Below are positions 43,425 to 54,299 of a DNA stretch of 64,000 bases, piece by piece. The notes beneath the pieces are model-generated. The model was not told the origin of the DNA. It searched no databases and saw only the letters and a program-made list of their open reading frames with translations. Each line of letters opens with the position of its first letter. Position 1 is the first letter of the stretch. The position numbers and the translations under genes are program-made. This stretch comes from Favolaschia claudopus (taxonomy: Eukaryota > Basidiomycota > Agaricomycetes > Agaricales > Mycenaceae): assembly GCA_037176885.1 (NCBI GenBank), contig JAWWNJ010000025.1:1426001-1490000 (forward strand), given 5' to 3'.

Positions 43425-45324
43425 ATGAGTCAAATTTCATCCAGCCCCTTGTCCAGTCCTATACAGTCTCCTGTATCGTCTCTTGTATCTGGTGAGTCTG
43501 TCTTGAATAGATACATTGTCAATGTAAGACATTTTGAGCTCTAGAAAATGGGAACAATACCGGCACTGTCTTTGACCGAGTCAGAGCTGCAGTTATCGCA
43601 CTTGAGTCAGCTGGAAGCATCCTGGCAAGAGCGGAGACTGCTGAAAAGGCTTTCATAACAATGAAGCCCAAGGCCAAAGGCAACACAATAGGTACAAGTA
43701 TTCACCGCACACAGAATTGTTACTTAGAAGCATTATAGTTGCACGCCGTGAAGCAGAGAGAACACGTATAAATGCTAGCTCAGCTTATCAGGAAGCATTG
43801 GAGCACCTCAGATCGCTACTTGAGCTTCAAGCACCTACGGCAAGCAAAGCAAAGTCTTCCCGAATTGAATCGTTTTCTCAAACCATGATCACATAGACTC
43901 CCCCTGAGTCTGAGTCAGCTTCCAGGGATCTAGAGCTTGATAGTTCCAAGAGCAATACTTTGGACAACCAGAATAATACACTCACCACCACCACCACCAC
44001 CGTTGTAAGTGTCTTCGTTGAGAGCAAGAGATTTTGACCGAGGCTTTACAACAAGATAAAGATAGAGGAAGGCTTGTCACCACCCAACCTCGGAGAGAAT
44101 CTAGGAAGAACATTTACGATTACTGACTCTGGTGATTGTCATTCTGACGACGAGAAAGGGAGAGGGCATCAGGTTCACTACACAAGCGCACCAATTTTAC
44201 GATTCATATTAACACAGTTCAGGAATTCCCAATGGACATTGACAACAACGAAGACATTGTCGTGGAAGGCGGTGATAAGAAAGACAAGCAGGAGGAAGAT
44301 CAAGGTATTGATTTTGAGAACATTCTCAGGTTTTGGTACTGACGAAGAGAAAAATACCAGAGATGAATCTTGACACTGAGGGTTTCATTGCCAACAAGCT
44401 TAAAAAGAAGAAAAAGGCAAAGGCTAAACCCTCTGCTGCGAGCATCGAAGCTGATAAACAACGACTCACAAAACACCTTGAGATTTTGCACAACTGTCTT
44501 CGTCAAGAGGGCTTGAGTCAAGAGATTATCGAGGGATTTGAGGCAGCAATCAGTGTTGCACAGGAGCAGTTGCTTCACCTGCATGAAGCATTGGAAGATG
44601 CTCAGAAGAAAACGTCCTGAAAGCAGAAGAAACTGACCGGTACTATATTTTCTTTTCTTTTCTATAGTTAGTCATTTGTTTGCACAGTGATTGACGAATC
44701 CGATGATGAAGATGGAGACGAGGGGGAAGACATGGAGATAGAGGAAGGTGTTGTCGGGTCGTCCAGCACAAAGAAGGAGGGTAAAAAGGAAGGGGGTGGG
44801 TCACATGCAATCAAAATAAAATGGCCTTTTCCAGTGAAGAGGAGAAGGCGACAAAGATCAGTTGAGTGAGACTGGTATAATCAAGAGAAATACTGACAAG
44901 TGTCCAACAGAAGCTGCGGAAAAAGCTCTAAAACTGTTTTTTGAAGGACGGAACAGATATCCCGGCAGCATCAAAGCGACTGCTCAAATTGGTGCCAGGT
45001 GTGCTGCCCCAGTGCTCCTACATCTCTCGTACATTGGCTCTCGAGATCTTCACCACTCGTCCCAAGCTACGTTCCGATCCACCCAAAAACCCCTGCGTTT
45101 ACCATAGTCTGAAGGGTAATGGTAGAAAGCGTCAACAAGATGGAAAAGGGAGCCGGTTTTCTTTGCAGGGCGTCTCGTTTGCAGTGGCTTCGACGGAGAT
45201 AAACAAGGCTCCGAATGCCTTGTCTTGCGGTTGCGACATTGAAGAAGCTCTTCTCGACTTTATTTTCTTCAAAACTGCAACGCTGATTTCTAGGAATCCA
45301 GCCCTTGCTAATATCCTAAGGTAG
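43425..45324 (+). pseudogene. Gene X-B: decayed homologue of gene X-A
   Basis: Start ATG 43425 (MSQISSSPLSSPIQSPVSS). The spliced frame gives VARREAERTRINASSAYQEA, matching the early coiled coil of X-A. Damage: an in-frame TAG at 43894-43896 with coding-like sequence continuing (TPPESESASRDLELDSSKSN), a TGA near 44618, and a frame change in a T run near 44938 (ALKLFFEG versus KDGTDIPAASKRLLKLVPG). The acidic patch DESDDEDGDEGEDMEIEE and the C-terminal GCDIEEALLDFIFFKT correspond to X-A. It stops shortly after, lacking the last 90 or so residues. Shorter internal ORFs might still be translated. Confidence 0.65.
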
Positions 45325-45635
45325 GGGACACACAAATACGGTTGTCCCACGTGATTTGATGTGACATGACCATATTGGGAAGAGGGTGGATTAAATGCGC
45401 AATAAGTAGTCTACGAGGAGCAGAATAGAAAATTTGGCTCAACAGTTCTGTGCAGATCGGTCTTCAGTTGCCCTCAAAGGTTAAATCTCGACAAAAACTG
45501 GAAAATCGAGCAAAGAGTTACCTAAATATGGAATAACCGTTAATTGGCGTGTCGCTCTCCAAGACGCGTTGCAAAGTTTCTTTGAGTATCAAGCGCTAAA
45601 AATTTTAGGATGATTCTCACCTCTGTATCTCCTCT

Positions 45636-46421
45636 ATGCCTGCCACCAAGAAGACTATACGGGATCGTCTGAGCCGTCTAAACGGTCAGTTGCCCTCTCC
45701 GAAGAAAGCCATCAAACACATTGCGGCAATCGCGTTGAGCCCCGTGAAAGCGCGTCCGCTGAAGAAGCAACGGCGGGTCAATGCCGACGGTGACCAGCGC
45801 AGTATTGTGAGAGATTTAATTCGTGCTTTTACTCAAACTTATCACAGAAACACTCTAAAGGACTCTTTCGACAAGGAAAACCGTGAAAATGTACCTTGTG
45901 CTGTTTCCTCAACCCCGGAGCCTCCCGCAGATCACTACACCGACGTATTCTATCAAGGATCGACACCAGAGACTCCGACAGCTGCGCCATTGGGTCTCAC
46001 ACTCTGGGGGAAACTTTCAACAGCCTTTTCTACTGCTCAGGCTGTTAATTCTGATGATGCCGCGTCTACCTACACATTCCCAGCTCCGCGCGTACCCTCT
46101 ATGCTGGCAGAATCTGACAATGAGAACTATGATCTAGAAAATGATCAGATCCCTCCGGAACTTGCCGAGCTTTGTGCACGCGAGGCCGGGGATTTCGCTG
46201 GTGATGGATACCCTCTGTTAGATTCGTTAATAATTTGTAAGAACCTACCGTTAATTCCTGGCGCGAGCTCAGAGCCAACTTCCGTGAATTACGCGAATAC
46301 CTCTGGAAAGCCTAGAGTATTCGCGTGTAACGTTCTTGAACGCTCTCTGGAATGCCAGATGAGCATGGTAGAACGCGTAGAGGAAGTTTCCTCTGTAGTT
46401 GCCCGCTGGCCTATTGCCTAG
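45636..46421 (+). CDS. Hypothetical protein, 261 aa
   Basis: Not recognised. Start ATG 45636 (MPATKKTIRDRLSRLNGQLP). The N-terminal 70 residues are basic, the middle is Pro/Thr/Ser-rich and acidic, and the C-terminus ends VEEVSSVVARWPIA. It resembles a disordered nuclear protein. A GT-AG pair around 45807-45855 could be a short intron. Neighbours are transposon remnants. Confidence 0.45.
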   Translation: MPATKKTIRDRLSRLNGQLPSPKKAIKHIAAIALSPVKARPLKKQRRVNADGDQRSIVRDLIRAFTQTYHRNTLKDSFDKENRENVPCAVSSTPEPPADHYTDVFYQGSTPETPTAAPLGLTLWGKLSTAFSTAQAVNSDDAASTYTFPAPRVPSMLAESDNENYDLENDQIPPELAELCAREAGDFAGDGYPLLDSLIICKNLPLIPGASSEPTSVNYANTSGKPRVFACNVLERSLECQMSMVERVEEVSSVVARWPIA

Positions 46422-46476
46422 GCTTGAGGCGACGCGCGGAGCGTAAAGTTGGGAGTAAAAAAGAGTTAGATTGATA

Positions 46477-46574
46477 TCACGCGTGACCGCTACTGTTAGG
46501 TCACGCGTGACAACGATACACTAAATACAATGTAAATACAATTTATATACAGGCACGGACACTCCGTCCGTGCC
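46477..46574. repeat. Two adjacent hairpins
   Basis: TCACGCGTGACC/GGTCACGCGTGA with a 10-nt loop (46477-46510), each arm containing the palindrome TCACGCGTGA. Then GGCACGGAC/GTCCGTGCC with a 5-nt loop (46552-46574). They lie just after the gene ending at 46421; the first could act in termination, but no run of T follows. Confidence 0.6.
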
Positions 46575-46993
46575 GCCGATAGTTCATGGTTCAGGTGAGG
46601 GGATTAAATCCTAAGTCCCTACACCCTCGGCCACCTCCGCCGGAAAGCTTTGTGGAAAGAATGGCTGCTCTCGGGGCTAGACAGATGCTGGCTGTTGCTC
46701 TGGATATCAATTCAGCCCAAGCTGCGCTCACAGATATTTCGCTCTTCCTCCGTGGCCCAAGTTGAGGTGCATGTGGTGGATATAAGCCGCCGGATTTGAG
46801 TGCTTGGGTTCGCGTCCGGATGGAAGGGATTCACAGTCATCTATCCTAATATACCAATCCAAACTCAGCTACCTACGGAAAGTGGGGCACATCAGCACGA
46901 CAAGCTGCCATTGCAGTTGGTTGAGATGTTCATTGCACACATACATTTGCGAGCCTTAGCCGAGAATATATAGCTTCTCGCAAGGTATTGCCG

Positions 46994-47374
46994 ATGAATC
47001 CTTACGGACATTGGAAAACCTCGATGCTGTCAGACGAGGATTTAGCGAATGATATCCGCAATCATTTGCAAGAACTGGGGAGGTTTATCACAGCCAATAA
47101 GCTGGTTGATTATCTTGCCCAAGAGGACATGATAGAAAAGCATGGTCTTGAGAAAACAATCAGTGTCCGAACCGCTCGAAGATATTTGGATGAACTTGGA
47201 TATCGGTAAGCTTCCATAGTAATACACCCAAGCATGAGTTAATTATTGCTCAGATTCAAGTCAGAAAAGAAGGGTCAGTACTCTAATGGCCACGAGCGCG
47301 ACGACATTGTATATTATCGGGGAAGAAGTTTACTTGCCGACTCTCAAAGGCTTCCAGGATCGTTCTTGCATTTT
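46994..47374 (+). pseudogene. N-terminal fragment of a DDE-type transposase
   Basis: Two exons (46994-47205 and 47254-47374). The product reads LSDEDLANDIRNHLQELGRF, then KTISVRTARRYLDELGYRFK and KKGQYSNGHERDDIVYYR, and then the pattern is lost and the frame ends. From memory the RTARRWL-x3-GY...KKGQY-x2-GHER-x-DVV-x-YR block precedes the catalytic domain in a widespread basidiomycete transposase-like family. The catalytic part is missing, so this is a remnant. Confidence 0.65.
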
Positions 47375-49129
47375 TGAAGCTGACGGTGATAGACCCGGTG
47401 AAACGGTGCGTGTAGGTGTAGGCGTGAAATATACCGAAATATAAAATCACAAAATCTAATCCAATACGACGTGTGTGTGTGTGTGTTCGGGGTGGCGGGA
47501 GCACGTATCGTCCCTCAGAATACTTGTGCAAGCTTCAATCAATCAAGGTCGCTACGTTTGAGTGGGACGAACTACTAGATTGTCTAGCGAGAACGTAGCG
47601 GGCAAAAACGATTCGCAGCGGGAGAAGCGAAGAGTCACTCTTTCTGAGACTTCGAAATGAGAAATTCTGAGTCTAGCGGGGAGGGTCTCCGTGCCAATAG
47701 AAAAGCGTCGCCCGGTAGTGGATCCTCAACCGGCTAGAAGCTTTCTGGATGACAACCGGCGGACAGAAGGCGCGGCTCAGCGGGACGGGGTTCTTATACG
47801 ACCGCGCGGCTCTGGCGAGAAGCGGGGCTCTTACGTCGATGGCGCGGACACTAACAGTGACCCGGGCAGTTACACCACTACGCGGCGGCGAGCTCGAACG
47901 GGGGTCTTGGTTATACCGCGGAACGGCGATAGACGGGGCTTCGTATTTCAGGAGGGCTCGGGCTCAAAGGCTGGCGGGGCTCTCAAAGTTCTGGCGGCTC
48001 GGTATGCCACAAGTCTTTCCGTATCACTCGAGTCTCTCTCAGATATCAAGTCTAGTCTCTTTCAAAGTTCAATTCAAATTCTAGAGTCCGCTACAAACTG
48101 CCCTTGTCTACGGGTAGGTAATTGACTGAGTAACAAAAAGTACACCGGGAGATTAAATACATGCAGCGGGAGCAGAAACAACCAAATAAAATCATGATGA
48201 GAGAGTGTCCAAGAGTGATGCCGCGCCAGCTGGGAACCAATGGTATATTCAGGATTGCGAGTCGTGAGTGAAAAGACTGCCTCCCGGAGAAAGTCCATGC
48301 GGGCGGGGTGGGTATTGCGCCTTATTGCAGTGCAATGGCGTGCTGGTTGCCATGTCCCCGGGAGGGGACACGAAATTCCTCCTTCATAATATGGTCTTGC
48401 CGCTGGTCGAGTTGAAGTCGAAAAGGCTTCCCGCTGAATAGTTAGTCAACGGCTCGACAGCGGTCAAGTTCGTCTCATCTTCTATCTTCAGAACAGTCTA
48501 AGTCCCAGGGGAAGTAGAGAGAGCCGAGCCGCGTTAGCGGCCCGCCACTCGCCGTTCGGGTTGTCCGCAATCAGCGGGAAATGTCCCTGGCAACTTGCCA
48601 TCTCCTTCTCATCATTCTGACAGAGCCATTGGCTGGATAGCCGCTGGCTCCGCGGTGCTCCCGCTGGCAGTCGGTTAAGTCCCAGCTGTCCGTGTTCAGC
48701 CGGCATGCTCGGTTAAAGCCTGCCGCTGATGATGTTCGTCGGTAGAGTGGCGGCCGTCCTGAGTTCGAAGTTGAACCCAGATGGTCCCCCGCTAGATCTT
48801 CTTCATGTGGGTCGGCGGGTGAGCGCCTAACCTCAGGGAGGTCGGTAATTCCTCTTGGTCGCCTCCAGCACCTCGAGATAGTAGTTTCCCACTAAGTCCC
48901 TTGGCTCGGCAGTTTAGAAATAGTCAGCGGCAGAGTCCCGCACCCATGTTTAGGGAAACGTCGCTAAGCCGTTGCTACCCGTTAGTGGCCCGCCAGCTTA
49001 TCGGCTATTCACAGCAGTAAGATACTGCCCGCGAGGTCGGGCATATCTTCTATTATCCTAGCCTCACTTCTCCCGCTGATAGGTCTCGATAAATTCTAGG
49101 CATTTCATGCCTAGCTGCTGAGCGGCCCT
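47375..49129. other. Gene-poor region with recurrent AGCGGG/CCCGCT words
   Basis: A short GT run lies near 47470. An open frame at 47691-48125 (MPIEKRRPVVDPQPARS) is Arg/Gly-rich and unsupported by any motif. AGCGGG or its complement recurs about ten times (e.g. 47596, 47617, 47777, 48163, 48432, 48574, 48657, 48788, 49071). It may be a decayed LTR or other repeat; no ends were found. Confidence 0.4.
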
Positions 49130-49690
49130 ATCTTCGAAAACCAGAAAGAACACACTTGGCGGATCATCAGGCCATGGGTATTGGGAATTGCTGTGGCTAA
49201 AGCTCCAAGTTGTGTGGCCAATTGGGGAAGTTTATGTTGTCTGAACATCCATGGCTTGAATTTTTGCACATGATGAAGCAGATCGTCCTCTCGAGAGCGA
49301 GATGCTTCCGTTTCCTCCTCAGTTAGATCACACCAGATGCCAATCACATTGAGATAGCCAGGAGGATAGAACCAGTTGAGGATAGTGATGAAGATGAACA
49401 GGTAGAGGGAGAAGAAATATCCAGCTTCAAAAATCTCTGGCATACTCTATAGTAGAAAGCATGCAGATAGGCCAGGATGAATGGCCACTGGCCATCCATT
49501 ATGTGATCCTGGATGCGATCCGTACCACTCATTTTGCCGCCTGCACACCACTTTCCTCCAGCCCATTGTCCCTCTTTGACGGAGATAGATGAGGATGCGC
49601 TGGGCATAGAGTAAGTAGAGTACCAAAAATAATTCGGTGCTTGCCACTGAAGATCACGCAAATATAACATGTCACATGTGTGACTGTTTG
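49130..49690 (-). CDS. Hypothetical protein fragment
   Basis: Not recognised. Two minus-strand pieces probably joined by an intron near 49372-49450: YLRDLQWQAPNYFWY...MSGTDRIQDHIMDGQWPFIL and NWFYPPGYLNVIGIWCDLTE...AIPNTHGLMIRQ. Aromatic-rich and probably truncated. Confidence 0.3.
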
Positions 49691-49863
49691 TGTTTGATCA
49701 GGTCCACTATAAATTAGACTTGATGTTCTGAGCTGAACCTATTTCTACAACTGGTTATGGGTGAAGGCTCATCCAACAATCCCTCTGGCCGCAATCTTCC
49801 AATCTGCTCTGTGAGTTTGCCACCTGTATTTTTGATTAATCTGCTAATTTAGTCGGTACAATA

Positions 49864-51110
49864 GTGAGCGAGCATCCCGACCTTCCAACATGGATTCAAG
49901 CATATATAGACGATGGAGTGAAGCAGTCTAACATCCCCAAGGAGCTCCAAGACGATCATGGGTGTCAATATAAGGCAAGAAAATTTCGTTACCAAACTCG
50001 GACTTGTGAAATCACTCGTAATTTCTGCAGTTTGTGTTCTGTCGAGCGCACTATCAAAACAAACAAACTCTGAACTAGACGACATTCTGGACTCACAGAT
50101 GAAGATTAAAGCTGCCGCAATTCTGGGAATCATTGAGGAAGATCCACTCTTTAAATGGGGCACTCGCAAAGTCAAGAAAAACTCTCTCTAAAGGGTTTAC
50201 ATCTCTCGAGGTACGTGCAGCATGTTATTCTCTGCACCAAACATACAAGCTATTGCTCAGAAAAATTTATTGACGATGTTCTACGCACTACTAACTTGGA
50301 TGCAAGCACGATGTGTCAACCGGGTGCTCGAAAAGTTCACACCAAAGGTTTGTGGGGAGTTGGTCCAAACGAAGAATGGTGTGTCAATGGTCGCGAGAAA
50401 ATCCTCATTTGCATGGGTATCTCGGTCTGGAGTATCATTGATGAATGGTCGCACGATGAACTTGACCTTTGCGCCCTTCCGGACTCTCGAACAGCCAACA
50501 TTCCGCGGCTTTGTGCCTAAGAACGGTACGTGATAAGAAAGGTATGATCTGTGAATCTCTCCAATCAATATCATTATCTGACACGCGAGACTCAGGAATG
50601 CCGCTCCAAACCACAAGTGACATGGGGAGCAAGACTAGGAAGCTTGCGGCTGCTCAGACCGCTTTGAGGTAAGCCAAATTTCGTTGCATTTTTCTTCCAT
50701 CTTTGCCAGGCAAGTATCTATGCCCAGCCTCAATGTGCGGGAGGTTCCTGCTCATCACTTATTGTTTCGTCAAGAGTGTTTATAATATCACATGCAAGCG
50801 CACCTGGCGTCCTATCTGAGAGAAAGAACTTTCAAATGTCAAGCATGCTTATGAAAGCGGAAAGATCACAGTGGGATTCCATTCCGAGGATCCGATTCAC
50901 AAGTAAGTCTTTTGAACTGCTTTCTTGTTGTGTTCTTGGGTGTTTATTACTTATGATTATCTTTTGCAGAGGTGTCTCTCTCTGGCTCTGGGCCAAGATT
51001 GTTCTCTCTCTGGCTCTGGGCCAAGATTGTTCAGAACTGCCTTGATGGGATCAAGAAAGAACATACTACAAACACCAGGAGCGGTGGAGTGGCCGTGATG
51101 TGATTGTCAA
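49864..51110 (+). pseudogene. Decayed integrase-core (rve-like) transposase gene
   Basis: Pieces in order: SEHPDLPTWIQAYIDDGVKQ, PGARKVHTKGLWGVGPNEEW, CVNGREKILICMGISVW, then PLQTTSDMGSKTRKLAAAQT, SVYNITCKRTWRPI-stop-EKEL and SLWLWAKIVQNCLDGIKKEH. They match, from memory, an Agaricomycete family with an integrase-like DDE fold in which GPNEEWC-V-D-G-x-EK carries the first catalytic Asp; here that Asp is Asn. The frame is broken several times, there is a stop after TWRPI, and a 31-bp stretch (CTCTCTCTGGCTCTGGGCC...) is duplicated in tandem near 50982-51043. Non-functional remnant. Confidence 0.6.
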
Positions 51111-54100
51111 GGTTGATCTTGCTGTTGTTGACCAGCTGATTGAGAAGTACGCCCCTCCTGGTCTGTTTCAGTTTGGCACACCTGTATCAGTTCAGTAGAT
51201 GATGGTGGGGGTCTCAGTATCGAAGACTTTCACGTTAAGCATGAGTGCAGTGAGATTTGCTGGCGGTTCAATTGCGACGTCGAGCGCGTACATGGCGGCT
51301 TGCTTGCAGACACGACGAGTCGGTCAGCAGTGAAAACTCGTGATAGAACTCAAGATCCGAGCTAAATTGTGGTGGTGGTGAGGTGGTGACAGTTTCACAA
51401 GAAGACTTTACAAGAAAAGCAGTGCTTATTTGCCGGGAATAGTTAAGTCGCCTATGCACACTTTCATAGGCATCTTAACAAGTATCTGAGGCCTAAATCT
51501 ACACCTTCACGCGTACCCCTGTAGAAGTGGAGACTCCGTCAGTCATGATGCGCAGGGTGTTGAGTCTGCAAGATGCTTACTAGTGACATTGACAGTCGGC
51601 GAGAGCTCAATCGAGCCAAAGGACAGCATTGTAAGTGTACAACACTCACAATGCCATTGAGCGGGCTGAGTTCAGGTCAATAGAAACAGCATGAGTTGAG
51701 GGACGAGAGAGACCTCTTGAATATGAGATTGTCTCATCAGATTCTGGAATAGGGATGATGGCAGCGACAACGCGTTCAAACGGTGCGGCAGTGTGTGCAA
51801 GTGGAGTCAGAGTGACCGGACACGTACTAGAGAAGTGTTCGTCAGATGAATATGAGAGTGGGGAAGAGAAAGTAAGGCATACCTATTATCAACGGAAAAC
51901 TGGGCAACACCAACGTGTTTCAAGCGTGTGAGCTTAGGAAGTCGCTGGAGGTGATGTCTAGCATGAGGGAGGGAAGTTATTTCAAAGCAAACGACTCCAG
52001 ATTGAGAGAAATACATACTGTTTGATGTCAACCCATTTCCGACAAAACCTGATGCAGCCCGAACACGATACTGACATTCTGCAAGCATAGAAAGGTGGGG
52101 GGAGCCTACAGCATAATGAGAGACAGCTTGTACATGGTAAAACTGAGGTAGATACTTGCCAAGTGAGTGGGGATAGTGAATTCAAGCCTGTCCATCAAAA
52201 GATCGAGGCGCTGCGGCTGTGTCCGGAGTTTCATAGCTGATTTGAGGGCCCAGAGAGCAAGGAGGAGTTGAATGGATCCTTGTGAGGCTTGAGAACGAGG
52301 CAAAAGGTGGGGAATTGGGGCAGAAACACGTACTGAGGTATTCTATGAGGTGAGGCTGAGTGCTGATCAAGGACGACCCCAGCCTCGGTGTATTTCGACT
52401 CATATCGCGTATCGAATGTTCTAGAGACCTTGGGAGAGCCTTAACGAGCGCCTGGCACACTTGGTTCATGCGAAAAGACGAAGATTTGCCGAAGATAGAT
52501 AGACTTGAAGTTGGGCTTGCAATTTGGGTTCCTGGCCAATTGAGCTTTAGAGATGTTCTAGTAGCTGAGCTAAAGCCAAGGGTAGAGAAGCAAGCAAGGA
52601 AGAACGGAGAACGCGATGAGATGGGGGCTAGGTGGTAGGAGTCAGAAGGTGATGTAAGCAATAACAAACAACCGGCTGTGAACTTATTCAATTTACTGTA
52701 CTATTCCAACTGGTTGTTTATGTAACGGGTAATGGCCAGCCGTGAACAATACATGTATTTCCTGTTGCATCCCCTCCCCTTGCAGTCTCTTTTATGAAAG
52801 GGCATGATTTGAATGTGTTTAAGCGAGAGATTCGTTCAGAGTGTGTTACTGAGTAAAATAATGGCATGTGACATAACATTGTCACATCTTCTCTCTTGCT
52901 CTCATGGTCAATGACTGCAGCCAACTTTGCCAGCTACCCCTGCCTCAACAGACCCCTGCTTTATTTTTACTCCACTCAAGGCAATGCTATCTGGAATCCA
53001 CCCCACTCTTTTAGGGTTTGCTGGGCAATAGACTGTGGAATGCCTCAAAAAGACCTGTTTTTGGATTTTCTCTACTCAGTTTCCCCATGCTCACCACTGG
53101 ATAGTGTGGAGGCTACTAAAGCTGCTGTCGCTGAATACATTGTGCCCTTGTAGATAGCAACCATTTGTGTAGAACAATATAACTGCCTTGTTGCAAAATC
53201 AATCAAGTGAACCTCTTGGTCAACAGAATTCATTATATTCACTCAAAAGCATCGGGTCTAGAGTTGCTAACTTGACTATGCCAGCTCCCGCACCCAGCAA
53301 TTCTCCTCTATAAGTTTCGCGTGACCTGCTATCCCTTTGTCAATGCCGCATATCATTCTCTTGACCGCTTGTGTTGTAGTATTGTGTGTTGATTGTGTTA
53401 TATATAGTGTTACAGCATGAATGAGGAGACATTAGGGACAGAGTTACAATTCAAAAAAAAAAATAGAAGACTTGGTAGGAAAGACAATCTTGACGCCCTT
53501 GATTCTCCAAAAGGTCGCAGGAGCGTTAGGGCACGGCACACCGTGTGTTGACAATGGGCCTCCCAAGAGGCAGGAGCAGTTGCCATTGTTGGAACTGAAA
53601 AGCAACAATAACCACTGAAGCCGCTAGTCACGATCCGCTGCAGAAGAGTCAGATTACAGACAGATAAACCAACAAGAGCGACAAGAACACACATGGTTGT
53701 ATGAATCCGGAAGGTGTGCCCTTTCGTCACAAGATAGTACCTAGCACTGGAAGAGTGGTACTTGTGGTCGACATTGGAAGTAATGAGGAGGGTACACGTA
53801 GGCGATTTTGTGGCGTTTACGGTAAAGCAGCATTCATATTGATTTGACATGCAAAACATTTTGCAACTACAGGCGAGATTTATTCAGTAAGCAAAAGTAA
53901 AACCGGGTCTCTCATCTTTCGACAGTTGTTCATCTCTCCATTTCTTTGCGGTATCTTCCAGATTCTCGTACACCCATGGCAATTTCACCTCCCAGTTGCT
54001 CCGTTCAAACAAGTATTCCAACCAGTTGGATTCCAACGGTTGCTGAATGTCGCACTACTGTTGCGTTAGAGATTTCTAAACATTGTGAGACATAAATACA

Positions 54101-54299
54101 TATCTTGTTCCATGTCAGATTGGATCTGTATCCACTGCGATGCCAGAGACTGTGATCACTGAGAAAGAAATCTGGAAACCACCGCTCTATTAGATTTTCA
54201 TCACCAACAGGTTTTGTTTGGCCCAGGAAAGCTCGGTTGACTTCCGAAACCATATGTTGTGCTGCTGTTGTCTCCATTGACAATGATCTCTTGGATGTT
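51111..54299. other. Region without a confident gene
   Basis: Open frames on the minus strand at 51807-52691 look like pieces of one decayed Leu/Ser-rich protein (for example CFEITSLPHARHHLQRLPKL and QPHLIEYLSTCFCPNSP), perhaps an F-box/LRR type. A plus-strand frame at 52914-53153 (MTAANFASYPCLNRPLLYF) and a minus-strand, Cys-rich hydrophobic frame at 53410-53859 carry no recognisable motif. None is strong enough to call. Confidence 0.3.
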
